From contig NZ_CP110973.1 of NCBI RefSeq assembly GCF_026248825.1, positions 5,539,501 to 5,603,500 of the forward strand: DNA of 64,000 nucleotides. The letters are read 5' to 3'. This DNA is from Larkinella insperata. GTDB taxonomy: Bacteria; Bacteroidota; Bacteroidia; Cytophagales; Spirosomataceae. Numbering within the stretch: position 1 is the first letter of the stretch; the number at the start of each line of letters is the position of its first letter. The position numbers and the translations under genes are program-made. Below the pieces are notes generated by a model. It searched no databases and was not told where the DNA came from. It saw only the letters and a list, made by a program, of their open reading frames with translations. Below, in pieces: positions 1 through 9,770 of this stretch.

Positions 1-49
1 TTACCCCAACGCTAAATCGTACACCATCGGGTTAAACATCGGGTTATAA
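1..49 (+). CDS. SusC/RagA TonB-dependent receptor, C-terminal end (partial)
   Basis: Only the last 15 codons and the stop lie in the window. Read from base 2, the frame ends in SYTIGLNIGL-stop, the typical final beta-strand of a SusC-type outer-membrane receptor (compare the YTLGLSLTF and YTLGVNVKF ends of the two complete SusC proteins in this window). The gap to the SusD gene is 23 bases, the usual SusC-SusD order. The substrate cannot be inferred because the body of the gene is outside the window. Confidence 0.85.
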   Translation, partial: YPNAKSYTIGLNIGL

Positions 50-72
50 CCGGTTTTCAAACGCCTTGACCA

Positions 73-1587
73 ATGAAAAATAAACTTACTTCCCTTTTGT
101 TCTCAACCCTCGTCGGACTCCTGGGTTTTTCCTGCACCGACCTGGAAGAAAAGCCCATCGGCGTATTGGCCCCCGAGGGCCTTTTTAAAACCGTAACGGA
201 TGTTCAGACGGCCATTAACGGCGCCTACGGTCACATTGCCTCCGAACCGCTGTACGGCCGCAATTTTGTGATGGCCCTCATGCTGAAAAGCGACATGGCC
301 GACATTGGCGACCGCACCACGGCCGCAGCCCGCCAGCAGGTCAACGACTTCAACATGGATGCCAGCAACGGGTTGGTTTCGTCCTTCTGGCCCCGCTGGT
401 ACATTGTAATCAGCTCCGTCAATGCCGCCATTCGCGGGGGGGAGTCGCTGGGGCTTCCGCAGGAGCAAATCAATCCGACGCTGGCTGAAGCGCGTTTTGT
501 CCGGGCTTTTGCCTACTTCCACCTGGTTCAGAACTTCGGCGCCATCCCGTACATCGACGTGTTTGTGACGGATCCGGAATCGGTCAAAGCCATTAGTAAA
601 ACCCCGGAAGAAGAGGTGTACGCCCGCATCATTGCCGACCTGGAATTTGCCAAACAGTGGCTCCCCGACCAGCAGCCCGCCGACGTTCGCTCGCGGCCTA
701 CGAAAGGCTCGGCGGCTACCTGCCTGGCGTCGGTGTATCTGACGCAGGGCAACTACCAGAAAGCGTACACGGAGGCCAAATGGACCATCGACAACAAGGA
801 CAAATTTGGCTACCGGCTGGAAGCCGACTTTCAGGACCTCTACATCGCCACCAAAGCCGACCAGATCAAGGAAACCATTTTTGCCGTTGATTTTATCGGG
901 CAGAAAGTGGGTTGGGACGCCAGTAACGATGATCTGATGGGCGCCATTACGGGAATCCGGGGGACCGACCAGAACGGCTGGAGCGTCGCGGTACCGAGCA
1001 TGAAAGTGTACACCAGCTGGGATTCGCGGGATTACCGGAAAAAAGTCAGCTTCCAGGATTCGATGAACATTGGCGGGGTGCTTAGGCCGTACACGGCTTT
1101 CCCAACCGCGGCCCGCCCGCACATTGCCAAGTTTGCCCGCTTCCCCGGCAATTCCAACTCGGAGGGCCGGGATTCCGATCACAACTACTTCTGTTTCCGC
1201 TACGCCGAGGTGCTGCTGATTGCCGCCGAGGCTCTGGCCGAAGTAAACGGCGGGCCCAACGAAGAAGCCATGGGCTACATCAACCAGATCCGGGCGCGGG
1301 CGCGAAACTGGGCGGGTAGGCAGACGGCGTTTCCGGCCAATGTAACCACCGGACTCAGCAAACAGACCTTTATCGATCTGGTGCTGGAAGAACGGCGGCT
1401 CGAACTGGCGTTTGAATTCAAGCGCTGGTACGACATCAAGCGCCGAAAGCTGGGCGATGTGGTGTTCAAAGGAGCCAACTCATTCGAGCCGCACGCCAAC
1501 TTTACCGCAGCCCGCGATTACCTGATGCCGTTTCTGAGCACCGAAATGACGATAAACCCAGCCCTGACACAAAACCCAGGCTACTAA
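73..1587 (+). CDS. SusD/RagB-family outer-membrane lipoprotein
   Basis: A 504-residue nutrient-binding lipoprotein that sits on the cell surface over the SusC channel. The N-terminus is a lipoprotein signal with lipobox LGFSC (Cys21). The SusD_N-like region follows (EARFVRAFAYFHLVQNFG), and the C-terminal half has the family hallmarks FCFRYAEVLLIAAEAL, ERRLELAFEFKRWYDIKR and the NPALTQNPGY end. Length is normal for the family. It is coupled to the SusC end just upstream and followed by a strong terminator, so it closes that operon. No enzyme gene is attached on this side, and the ligand is unknown. Confidence 0.95.
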   Translation: MKNKLTSLLFSTLVGLLGFSCTDLEEKPIGVLAPEGLFKTVTDVQTAINGAYGHIASEPLYGRNFVMALMLKSDMADIGDRTTAAARQQVNDFNMDASNGLVSSFWPRWYIVISSVNAAIRGGESLGLPQEQINPTLAEARFVRAFAYFHLVQNFGAIPYIDVFVTDPESVKAISKTPEEEVYARIIADLEFAKQWLPDQQPADVRSRPTKGSAATCLASVYLTQGNYQKAYTEAKWTIDNKDKFGYRLEADFQDLYIATKADQIKETIFAVDFIGQKVGWDASNDDLMGAITGIRGTDQNGWSVAVPSMKVYTSWDSRDYRKKVSFQDSMNIGGVLRPYTAFPTAARPHIAKFARFPGNSNSEGRDSDHNYFCFRYAEVLLIAAEALAEVNGGPNEEAMGYINQIRARARNWAGRQTAFPANVTTGLSKQTFIDLVLEERRLELAFEFKRWYDIKRRKLGDVVFKGANSFEPHANFTAARDYLMPFLSTEMTINPALTQNPGY

Positions 1588-1613
1588 CCGGCACTTACAT
1601 CCTAACTCCAGTG

Positions 1614-1655
1614 AAGGAAAACCGTGATTCGTTTGGGTCATGGTTTTCCTTTTTA
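1614..1655 (+). terminator. Rho-independent terminator after SusD
   Basis: A 14-bp stem (1614-1627 with 1638-1651, one G-U pair) and a 10-base loop are followed by a T run to about 1654. It lies 26 bases after the SusD stop. Confidence 0.85.
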
Positions 1656-2206
1656 GGGTCTTCTAAGTGACAAGCTGTTCCAAGGAAGAATTTCCTTCGC
1701 CTGGTTAATTCGCAACGAACTTTATTCAGGTTCTAAGTGGTACCAAACCGGATGTTATGGTACTTACAACAAGCGGTATTCCGTATCGTCACCGCCAGAA
1801 CGGGTAAAGAGCCGATGCTTGAGCAGTAGATGACGTATAAACATTGAAAGTTCAAAGCAGAGTTACCGAATATTCCCTGAAAGCTCAACACTATTTTATC
1901 GTGATTTTATCCAAAAACGCACGCAAATAATTTACAACATAAAACTCATTATCAGTGCCTTACATCTCAGGAGCTCTGTTTTAATACCTTTTTAACTTCC
2001 TTTTAACACCCTCTTAAGGATAAGATGCGCTTTTTGCATATGATTTGTATGTAATCAGTTGTCCAGGTAAGGTGATCAGCGGCAGATCTTGAACGAAGCA
2101 GGAACAGTCAACGGACTTACAAAGCTCGCCATATACGCCGATCCCAAACCGATAAGAAGACTCCCAGCGAGCTTGCGGTACAAGCTGATTTAGTTTTGAC
2201 TCCAAG
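1656..2206. other. Gene-free intergenic stretch
   Basis: About 550 bases between the SusD terminator and the small secreted protein. It is more AT-rich than the flanking genes, especially 1900-2050. I see no convincing coding frame, RNA gene or repeat. It presumably carries the promoter of the downstream gene, but no clear TTTG/TAnnTTTG pair could be assigned. Confidence 0.6.
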
Positions 2207-2638
2207 ATGACAAAAGCAGTAAAGAAATATCTCCTAACGCTCAGCCTATTTCTGCTGAGCGGGTATGGCTTTATGTACGCGTCCTCCTCTCAAAGCTATG
2301 ATGCCTATGCGCCGTTTAAAATTTCTGACAAGTCAACATATAGCACTTTTATAGCCCCATTAAAGGGCCAACACCTAACCCCTGGGCACGCTAACGTTTC
2401 GGATGTAAAGAAAAAGGAGGGTTGTAAAGTTTACACGGAGAAAAACGAAGAAGAAGACAAAACCTCCAGGTTCTTTTCACTAAAAAAATACCCCGCCGTA
2501 AGTCATCCTTTTATTACCTTTTACGCTTACCTGTTCGAAGTTTTATCTTACCGGATAACGGGGCATTTGCTCGCCATCCATCCTTTCATTCATACCTGCC
2601 TACATCGGTACATCCTGCTTCGGGTAATCCGGATTTGA
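2207..2638 (+). CDS. Small secreted/membrane hypothetical protein
   Basis: A 143-residue protein not recognised as a known family. The first 26 residues look like a signal peptide (MTKAVKKYLLTLSLFLLSGY, then cleavage near the YASS run). The middle is charged and lysine/glutamate-rich, and the C-terminus is aromatic, histidine-rich and hydrophobic (FITFYAYLFEVLSYRITGHL). It lies 171 bases upstream of the RND efflux adaptor in the same direction, so it may be an accessory or leader of that operon, but nothing in the sequence shows this. The ATG at 2207 is the natural start because the signal peptide begins there. Confidence 0.6.
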   Translation: MTKAVKKYLLTLSLFLLSGYGFMYASSSQSYDAYAPFKISDKSTYSTFIAPLKGQHLTPGHANVSDVKKKEGCKVYTEKNEEEDKTSRFFSLKKYPAVSHPFITFYAYLFEVLSYRITGHLLAIHPFIHTCLHRYILLRVIRI

Positions 2639-2809
2639 GACCCCATTCCGGAGAACGTTAAAACGCATCTCTCTTTCTGTTTTGCTCCTCTTTGCTGTAC
2701 AAGCGATCATGTTATACAGCCGAAAGGATGACGTCAGACAGGACGTCCTATTCACCAGTACTCCCTTTTAACAATTACCATAAACCTGAATTAAGCAATT
2801 AAAATTGTC

Positions 2810-3892
2810 ATGAAGAAAATTGTCATGCTCATGAGCCTGTGTGCGCTGTTATTCCACGCAGGCTGTGAATCCAAACACGAAGAAAAAGAGGAAGAAACCG
2901 AATTTCGGGTTACCAGTCCTTTGGAAAAAGACACCTTGATTACCCGCGAGTACGTCAGTCAGATCCGCTCCATCAGCCACATCGAGTTGAGGGCGCTGGA
3001 GAAGGGTTATTTACAGAAGATTTTTGTGGATGAAGGCCAGTTTGTGAAGAAGGGGCAGCTCATGTTCCAGATCATGCCCATGCTGTACCAGGCCGAACAG
3101 CAAAAAGCGCAGGCCGAAGCTAACTTCGCCGAGATTGAATTTAAAAACACCAAGTCACTGGCCGATAGCAATGTCGTATCGAAGAACGAACTGGCATTAG
3201 CCAAGGCTAAATTCGACAAGGCCAAAGCCGAGTTATCGTTAGCCAAAGTGCATTTAGGTTTTACCGAAATCCGGGCCCCTTTCGATGGCATTATGGACCG
3301 CTTTCAGGTACGGTTGGGGAGCCTGGTTGACGAAGGCGATTTGCTTTCCACGCTCTCCGATAACAGCAAAATGTGGGTTTATTTCAACGTTCCGGAAGCC
3401 GAATACCTGGAATATAAAACCAAAGCCACCAAAGACAATCTGTCGAAAGTAAACCTGCTCATGGCCAACAATAAACTCTTCGGCTATACCGGGGTGGTTG
3501 AAACTATTGAAGCGGACTTTAACAACGAAACCGGGAATATTGCCTTCCGGGCCACGTTCCCGAATCCGAAGGGTTTATTACGGCACGGAGAAACGGGGAA
3601 TGTCCGGATGTCATTGCCGCTTAAAAATGCCATGATTATTCCGCAGAAAGCCACGTTCGAAGTGCTGGAAAAGAAATACGTCTACGTAGTGGACAAGGAC
3701 GATGTGGTTCGGTCGAGGGAAGTTACCATCGCGGCAGAAATGCCCCACATTTTCGTGGTTAGCTCAGGTCTGAAAAAAGATGACCGAATTCTTCTGGAAG
3801 GTTTACGGCAGGTCAAAGAAAACGAAAAAATCCACTGCAAGTTCGAAAAGCCCGAAACCGTCATCTCGCATCTAGGTCTGTATGCCGAATAA
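2810..3892 (+). CDS. RND efflux periplasmic adaptor (membrane fusion protein)
   Basis: A 360-residue adaptor of the AcrA/MexA type that bridges the inner-membrane pump and the outer-membrane channel. A short signal ends in HAGC (Cys19), an imperfect lipobox that suggests lipid anchoring. After an acidic stretch come the split biotinyl-lipoyl halves (FVDEGQFVKKGQLMFQI near 67-83 and EIRAPFDGIMDRFQVRLGSL near 150-169) flanking an alpha-hairpin rich in A/K/E, then beta-barrel and membrane-proximal domains. It is the first gene of an adaptor-pump-channel operon, 47 bases before the pump. Likely exports hydrophobic or antimicrobial compounds; the substrate is not predictable. Confidence 0.93.
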   Translation: MKKIVMLMSLCALLFHAGCESKHEEKEEETEFRVTSPLEKDTLITREYVSQIRSISHIELRALEKGYLQKIFVDEGQFVKKGQLMFQIMPMLYQAEQQKAQAEANFAEIEFKNTKSLADSNVVSKNELALAKAKFDKAKAELSLAKVHLGFTEIRAPFDGIMDRFQVRLGSLVDEGDLLSTLSDNSKMWVYFNVPEAEYLEYKTKATKDNLSKVNLLMANNKLFGYTGVVETIEADFNNETGNIAFRATFPNPKGLLRHGETGNVRMSLPLKNAMIIPQKATFEVLEKKYVYVVDKDDVVRSREVTIAAEMPHIFVVSSGLKKDDRILLEGLRQVKENEKIHCKFEKPETVISHLGLYAE

Positions 3893-3939
3893 TTTGATCA
3901 TCCAACCCTTGGACGGCTCGCGCCCCAGCCCCAAACGAT

Positions 3940-6900
3940 ATGTTTAATAAATTCATTCGCAGACCCGTATTCGCGATTGTAATATCGGTCATGATAGTCT
4001 TTATTGGTGTACTGGCTATCAAAAGCTTACCCATTTCTCAATTTCCGGATATTGCCCCCACCACGGTCAATATCTTTATTGCCTATCCCGGAGCCAGCGC
4101 CGACGTGCTGGTTAAGTCCACGCTCATTACGCTGGAACAGGCCATCAACGGCGTCCAGGATATGCGCTACATTGCAACCGACGCCACCAGCGCCGGGGAG
4201 GCCACCCTTCGGATTATTTTCGAACCCGGTACGGACCCCAACGATGCCGTTATCCGGGTGAAAACCCGGGTGGACCAAGTGATGCCGCTTCTTCCCGAAC
4301 TCGTTCAGCGCGAAGGGGTAATCATCACGCCAATCCAGCCGAGTATGTTGATGTACGTCAACCTCTATTCGAAAGACAAGAGCATTGACGAAAAATTCCT
4401 GTTCAACTACGCTACCGTTAAAATGATCCCTGAAATTCAGCGGACCAAAGGGGTAGCCCGGGCGCAGATTCTGGGTAGCCGGCGGTATGCGATGCGCGTC
4501 TGGCTGAACCCCGACCGGATGCGGGCCTACAACATTTCCACCGAGGAAGTTATGAAGGCCCTGGGCGAACAAAGCATCATCGGTCGGCCGGGTCGCCTGG
4601 GGCAAAGCTCCGGGATTGCGGCCCAGTCGCTGGAATACGTGCTGACGTACAAAGGACGCTACAGCGAACCTAAAGAGTACGAAGACATCATCATCCGGGC
4701 CAATGCCGAAGGGGAAAGCATCCACCTGAAAGACATTGCCAAAGTAGAATTGGGTAGTGAATTCTTCGATATTTATTCGAACCTGGACGGTCAGGCTTCG
4801 GCCGCCATCGTGTTGCGGCAGAACTACGGTAGTAATGCCAGTGACGTGATCAAGGAGGTAAAAGAAAAGCTGGCGGTTATGAAAGCCTCGTTCCCTCCGG
4901 GCGTGGATTACAAAATTAGTTACGACGTGTCGCAGTTCCTGGATGCGTCCATCGAGCAGGTCATTCATACGTTGCGCGACGCCTTTATCCTGGTGGCGCT
5001 GGTGGTGTTCATCTTCCTGGGTGACTGGCGGTCGACCTTGATTCCGATCATCGCGGTTCCGGTCTCCCTGATTGGGGCGTTTTTCGTAATTCAGGCGTTT
5101 GGTCTGTCCATTAACCTGATTACGCTGTTTGCGCTGGTACTGGCCATTGGTATTGTGGTCGATGACGCCATTGTGGTGGTGGAAGCCGTGCACGCCAAGA
5201 TGGAGGAAGAGCCGCATCTAACCCCGTTTAATGCCGTTAAGAAAGTGCTTGGTGAGATTAGCGGGGCCATCATCGCCATCACGGCCGTTATGGTGTCTGT
5301 GTTCCTGCCCATTTCGTTTATGTCGGGGCCGGTGGGTACGTTCTACCGCCAGTTCTCGATTACGATGGCCAGCTCCATTGTGATTTCGGCCCTGATCGCC
5401 CTGACGCTGACGCCGGTGTTGTGCGCCATGCTGCTGAAAAATCACCACGGACACGCCCGGAAGAAAAACTTGTTATCCAGGGGGCTCGATAGCTTCAACC
5501 GGGGCTTCGACAAAATGACCGGACGGTATGTGGGTCTTTTGCAATTGATTGTCAACCGGCGGGTTTTAACGTGGGCAATTCTAGCGGCTTTCGGTTTCGG
5601 TATTTTCTACGCGAATAAAATTCTGCCCGCTGGTTTTATCCCGAACGAAGACCAGAGCACGATTTACGCCATTATCCAGACGCCCCCGGGTTCTACACTG
5701 GAAAAAACCAACGAGGTTTCGCAGCGGCTGCAGAAAATCTGCGAGGAAGTTCCGGGAATCGAATCGGTATCTTCACTGGCCGGTTACGAGATCATGACCG
5801 AAGGCCGGGGTTCCAACGCCGGTACCTGTCTGATCAACCTCAAACCGTGGTCGGAGCGTGATCATAACGTGAAGGAAATCATGGAAGAGCTGGAGGAGAA
5901 ATCGAGAGGTCTGGGCGCCACCGTCGAATTCTTCGAACCACCCGCCATCCCCGGCTTTGGTACGTCCGGCGGTTTTTCGATGCGTTTGCTGGACAAAAAC
6001 ACCGATACCGACTACAGCGAGTTCGACAAGGTCAACAAGGAATTTATGGATAACCTGGGCAAGCGGAAAGAGCTAACCGGTCTGTTCACCTTCTTTGCCG
6101 CAAACTATCCGCAGTACGAACTGGAAATTGACAACAAGCTGGCCATGCAGAAGGGCGTCTCGATCGGGAAAGCGATGGATAACCTGAACATCATGATCGG
6201 GAGTACCTACGAACAAGGGTTTATCAAGTTCAACCAGTTCTTCAAGGTTTACGTGCAATCAGACCCCAGTTTCCGGCGGCTTCCCTCCGATTTGCTCAAT
6301 CTGTTTGTGAAAAATGAAGCGGGGGAAATGGTGCCTTACTCGGCTTTCATGACGCTGAAAAAAGGCCAGGGACCGAACGAGATTACCCGGTTTAACCTGT
6401 ATAATTCAGCCGCCATCCAGGGACTTCCGGCGAAGGGCTACACCACGGCCGAGGCCATCCAGGCCATCCGGGAAGTGGCCGCCAAGACGCTGCCGAAAGG
6501 ATACGACATTGCGTTCGAAGGTCTTTCCTACGACGAATCGATCCGGGGTAATGAGTCGCTGTATGTGTTCCTGATTGTGGTGGCTTTTGTGTACATGGTA
6601 TTGGCCGCGCAGTACGAAAGCTTCATCATTCCGCTGGCCGTCCTGTTCTCGCTGCCCGTTGGGATCTTTGGTTCGTTCCTGACGCTGAAGCTGATGGGGC
6701 TGGAAAATAACATCTACGCGCAGATTGGTCTGATCATGCTGGTGGGTCTGTTGGGGAAAAACGCCGTTTTGATTGTCGAGTTTGCCGTCCAGAAACGCCA
6801 GCAGGGTGAAACAATCCTGCGAGCCGCCATCGAAGGGGCCAAGGTACGCTTCCGACCGATCCTGATGACCTCGTTTGCGTTCGTGGCCGGCTTGATTCCC

Positions 6901-7146
6901 CTGATCATTGCGACGGGTGCAGGAGCAATTGGCAACCGGACGATTGGGGCTTCCGCCCTGGGTGGGATGCTGTTCGGAACCCTTTTCGGGGTTATCATCA
7001 TCCCCGGCCTGTATTACATCTTTGGCAATCTGGCCGACGGCCGCAAGCTGATCAAAGACGAAGAAGCTGATCCGCTGTCTGAAAACTTCGTCCACACCGT
7101 CGACACCTTTCCACAACCTGAAGCAAGTGAAATCAATGAGCAATAA
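3940..7146 (+). CDS. RND efflux pump, inner-membrane permease (AcrB/MexB, HAE1 type)
   Basis: A 1068-residue proton-driven multidrug exporter. It begins with the family start MFNKFIRRPVFAIVISVMIV (TM1), then the porter domain. TM4 carries the proton-relay aspartate pair (GIVVDDAIVVVEAV) and TM10 the matching lysine (GLLGKNAVLIVEFAV). The internal duplication of six-helix halves with large periplasmic loops is clear, and length is normal for HAE1 pumps rather than for heavy-metal (HME) pumps. It sits between the adaptor and the outer-membrane factor; its stop overlaps the start of the latter, so the two are translationally coupled. Confidence 0.96.
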   Translation: MFNKFIRRPVFAIVISVMIVFIGVLAIKSLPISQFPDIAPTTVNIFIAYPGASADVLVKSTLITLEQAINGVQDMRYIATDATSAGEATLRIIFEPGTDPNDAVIRVKTRVDQVMPLLPELVQREGVIITPIQPSMLMYVNLYSKDKSIDEKFLFNYATVKMIPEIQRTKGVARAQILGSRRYAMRVWLNPDRMRAYNISTEEVMKALGEQSIIGRPGRLGQSSGIAAQSLEYVLTYKGRYSEPKEYEDIIIRANAEGESIHLKDIAKVELGSEFFDIYSNLDGQASAAIVLRQNYGSNASDVIKEVKEKLAVMKASFPPGVDYKISYDVSQFLDASIEQVIHTLRDAFILVALVVFIFLGDWRSTLIPIIAVPVSLIGAFFVIQAFGLSINLITLFALVLAIGIVVDDAIVVVEAVHAKMEEEPHLTPFNAVKKVLGEISGAIIAITAVMVSVFLPISFMSGPVGTFYRQFSITMASSIVISALIALTLTPVLCAMLLKNHHGHARKKNLLSRGLDSFNRGFDKMTGRYVGLLQLIVNRRVLTWAILAAFGFGIFYANKILPAGFIPNEDQSTIYAIIQTPPGSTLEKTNEVSQRLQKICEEVPGIESVSSLAGYEIMTEGRGSNAGTCLINLKPWSERDHNVKEIMEELEEKSRGLGATVEFFEPPAIPGFGTSGGFSMRLLDKNTDTDYSEFDKVNKEFMDNLGKRKELTGLFTFFAANYPQYELEIDNKLAMQKGVSIGKAMDNLNIMIGSTYEQGFIKFNQFFKVYVQSDPSFRRLPSDLLNLFVKNEAGEMVPYSAFMTLKKGQGPNEITRFNLYNSAAIQGLPAKGYTTAEAIQAIREVAAKTLPKGYDIAFEGLSYDESIRGNESLYVFLIVVAFVYMVLAAQYESFIIPLAVLFSLPVGIFGSFLTLKLMGLENNIYAQIGLIMLVGLLGKNAVLIVEFAVQKRQQGETILRAAIEGAKVRFRPILMTSFAFVAGLIPLIIATGAGAIGNRTIGASALGGMLFGTLFGVIIIPGLYYIFGNLADGRKLIKDEEADPLSENFVHTVDTFPQPEASEINEQ

Positions 7147-8572
7147 AAGAATCTGGAATTGCCTGGGGACAGTGACACTCATGACCCTGATCAATACCGC
7201 TTGCCAGACTCCGGCGTTAATTACCCGAACAGAAAACAGAACCGTTCCTGCGAGTTACAACACCTCGCAGGACTCAACCAACACGGCGAAGGTCCGGTGG
7301 AATGATTTCTTCACCGACCCCAACCTGAACGATCTGATTGATTTGGCGCTGAAAAACAACCAGGAGCTGAACATCACCCTCCAGGAAATTGAGATGTCGC
7401 GCAACGAGATCAAAGCCCGTCAGGGGGAATACCTGCCGTTTGTCACCATAGGCGGTGGGGCCGGTATTGAAAAAACGCCCCGCTACACCCGGTTGGGAGC
7501 CCTGGAGGCCACCACGGATATCAAGCCGGAAAAGGAAATGCCCGATCCGCTGCCAGATTTCCAGGTGGGCGCGGTTGCCCGGTGGGAGGTCGATATCTGG
7601 CATAAACTGCGGAATGCCAAGAAAGCGGCCGTCTCCCGGTATCTGGCTTCCGTAGAGGGGAGAAATTTTATGGCAACCAACCTGATTGCCGAAATCGCCA
7701 ACTCCTACTACGAACTTTTGGCCCTCGACAGCCAGCTGGCCATCGTGCGGCAGAACATTGACATTCAAAGCAACGCGCTGAAGATTGTCAGGATGGAAAA
7801 AGAAGCCACGCGGGTCACCGAACTGGCCGTCCGCCGGTTTCAGGCGCAGGTGCTGAACACCCAGAATCTGCAGTACGACATCCAGCAACGGATTGTAGAA
7901 ACCGAAAACCGGATCAACTTTCTGGTGGGTCGGTATCCGCAGCCGGTGCAACGGAATAACACGGATTTTGAAAAGCTGGTACCGACCGCCATTCAGGCGG
8001 GTCTGCCGTCGCAGTTGCTGGATAACCGTCCGGATGTTAGACGGGCGGAACACGAACTGGCAGCCGCCAAACTGGATGTGCAGGTGGCGAAGGCCAACTT
8101 TTACCCATCGCTGGGGATTTCCGCCGGGTTGGGAACTCAGGCCTTTAATCCCATTTACCTGACCACCCTTCCCCAATCCCTGCTGGCTTCGCTGGTGGGT
8201 GACCTGGCCGGACCCGTTGTCAACAAAAACGCGATCAAAGCCACGTATGCCAGCGCCAATGCCCGGCAGATTCAGGCGGTTTACAACTACGAACGGACGC
8301 TCCTGAATGCCTACATTGAGGTGGCCAATCAGCTGTCGAAGATTGATAACCTGGGCAAAAGTTACGAGGTAAAAACCAACGAAGTACAGGCTCTTACTGA
8401 ATCAATCACGATTTCAAACCGGCTGTTCAGCTCCGCCCGGGCTGACTACATGGAAGTTCTGCTGACGCAACGGGATGCCCTGGAATCGAGATTTGACCTG
8501 ATCGAAACCAAAATGCAACAAATGAATGCCATGGTGAATATTTACCGGGCATTGGGTGGAGGTTGGAAATAA
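7136..8572 (+). CDS. Outer-membrane efflux channel (TolC/OprM-like, NodT family)
   Basis: A trimeric outer-membrane exit duct for the RND pump. The chosen ATG at 7136 lies 8 bases before the pump's stop codon; a GTG three codons upstream (7127) is also possible but less likely. The N-terminus is a lipoprotein signal ending in NTAC. Two repeats of the OEP coiled-coil architecture are visible, with QARWESSYRF-like features absent and typical OMF motifs present: AVARWEVDIWHKLRNAKKAA, ANLIAEIANSYYELLALDSQ, LLDNRPDVRRAEHELAAAKLDVQ (in part) and the FYPSLGISAG strand. Length of 478 residues is normal. Followed by a terminator, so it closes the operon. Confidence 0.94.
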   Translation: MSNKRIWNCLGTVTLMTLINTACQTPALITRTENRTVPASYNTSQDSTNTAKVRWNDFFTDPNLNDLIDLALKNNQELNITLQEIEMSRNEIKARQGEYLPFVTIGGGAGIEKTPRYTRLGALEATTDIKPEKEMPDPLPDFQVGAVARWEVDIWHKLRNAKKAAVSRYLASVEGRNFMATNLIAEIANSYYELLALDSQLAIVRQNIDIQSNALKIVRMEKEATRVTELAVRRFQAQVLNTQNLQYDIQQRIVETENRINFLVGRYPQPVQRNNTDFEKLVPTAIQAGLPSQLLDNRPDVRRAEHELAAAKLDVQVAKANFYPSLGISAGLGTQAFNPIYLTTLPQSLLASLVGDLAGPVVNKNAIKATYASANARQIQAVYNYERTLLNAYIEVANQLSKIDNLGKSYEVKTNEVQALTESITISNRLFSSARADYMEVLLTQRDALESRFDLIETKMQQMNAMVNIYRALGGGWK

Positions 8573-8636
8573 CTGCCTGCGCACACGTGAAGCACTCCTG
8601 CGGGACGGTCTGACCCGGCCCAAAAGTAACGAATAG

Positions 8637-8688
8637 AAAAGCCCCTCCTGTTCAGCTTTCGCAGCGGATCGGGAAGGGGCTTTTTCAT
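8637..8688 (+). terminator. Rho-independent terminator of the RND efflux operon
   Basis: A 10-bp stem AAAAGCCCCT (8637-8646) pairs with AGGGGCTTTT (8675-8684), continuing into a T run. It lies 65 bases after the outer-membrane factor stop. Confidence 0.8.
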
Positions 8689-8820
8689 TTCATGATCTTA
8701 AAGCAAAGTGCTCCGCCCGACACCCGGTTGTAGACCTTGGTACGAACGGCGGAATTGGCCTGCTGTCGTTTCGTGTTCGCAACCAGATTACCGGCCCAGA
8801 AAACGCAAACTGACAGCAAC

Positions 8821-9607
8821 ATGACGTTACAGCTCAAACCCCTCAAGGAACAGGTAATTGTTGTTACGGGCGCTTCCAGCGGCATTGGCCTGGTGACCGC
8901 CCGGATGGCGGCCAAAGAAGGTGCGTCCCTGGTCCTGGCGGCCCGAACTGAAGAGGCACTCCACCAACTGGAACAGGAAATCAGCAGCCAGGGCGGACGG
9001 GCCATTGTGGTGCCTGCCGACATCGGGCAAGAGGAAAGCAGTACCCGCATTCCGAAGCCGCCGTAGCAGCATTTGGCGGTTTTGACACCTGGGTTAATAA
9101 TGCGGGCGTCTCCATTTTCGGGCGGATTGAAGACGTTCGGAGGATGTGAAGCGCATGTTCGATACCAACTTCTGGGGCTCCGTCTACGGAACGCTCACCG
9201 CCTTGAAGCATTTCAGGGAGCAGGGCAATCCCGGCGCCCTGATTTATACCGGCAGCTTTTTCGGGGACCGCGCCACGCCGGTTCAGTCGACTTACTCCGC
9301 ATCGAAACACGCCCTACACGGCTTTGCGGATTCGCTACCCATGGAGCTGGAAGCCGAAAAATCACCGATTTCGATCACCATGATTCACCCCAGTCGGACA
9401 CAGCAATCGTCCACGCGGCCCTCGCCCAGTCCGGAAGAAAGTGCGCTGTATAAAGCCGGTTTTGGAATGCACGAACGCGGCACTCACGAAGGCCGGATCC
9501 GGTCGAGAAGTTATTACGTCAAAGCAACCAAACATCCGGTCGTAACGGCTTTGGCAGTGGAGGGCCTGGTTCTGGGAATCGGCGCGCTGCTAAAAAACCG
9601 GACCTGA
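8821..9607 (+). pseudogene. Broken short-chain dehydrogenase/reductase (SDR)
   Basis: The ATG at 8821 opens a classical SDR: the Rossmann motif TGASSGIG and then AARTEEALHQL. The frame is lost near 9045; the next frame carries FGGFDTWVNNAGVSIFGRIED (NNAG motif) up to a stop near 9127; a third frame resumes with KRMFDTNFWGSVYGTL and has the catalytic YSASK. After TMIHPS the protein jumps directly to RPSPSPEESALYKAG, so by comparison with intact relatives some 70-80 residues (substrate loop) appear to be missing. Two frameshifts plus an internal deletion argue for real decay rather than one sequencing error. No function is expected from this locus. Confidence 0.85.
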
Positions 9608-9770
9608 TCCTTTGAACTCCAGGCTGGTGTTGTCAGTTTCTGCGGGAACTTCCTAGGCATAAGCCGTTTCCTCAGGAAATTTCTGTGGAAAAGATTTGAG
9701 GTCCAATTTTTGAACATTTTCTCTACCTAATTGTACAAATAGCATATTGATATCCTAAACTTTCTGGGCT

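Noticed and set aside
103..1182. Minus-strand frame opposite SusD
   Set aside because: No protein-like motifs; overlaps a clear SusD gene completely.
2014..2205. A 63-codon minus-strand frame upstream of the small secreted protein
   Set aside because: No family similarity, located in a promoter region.
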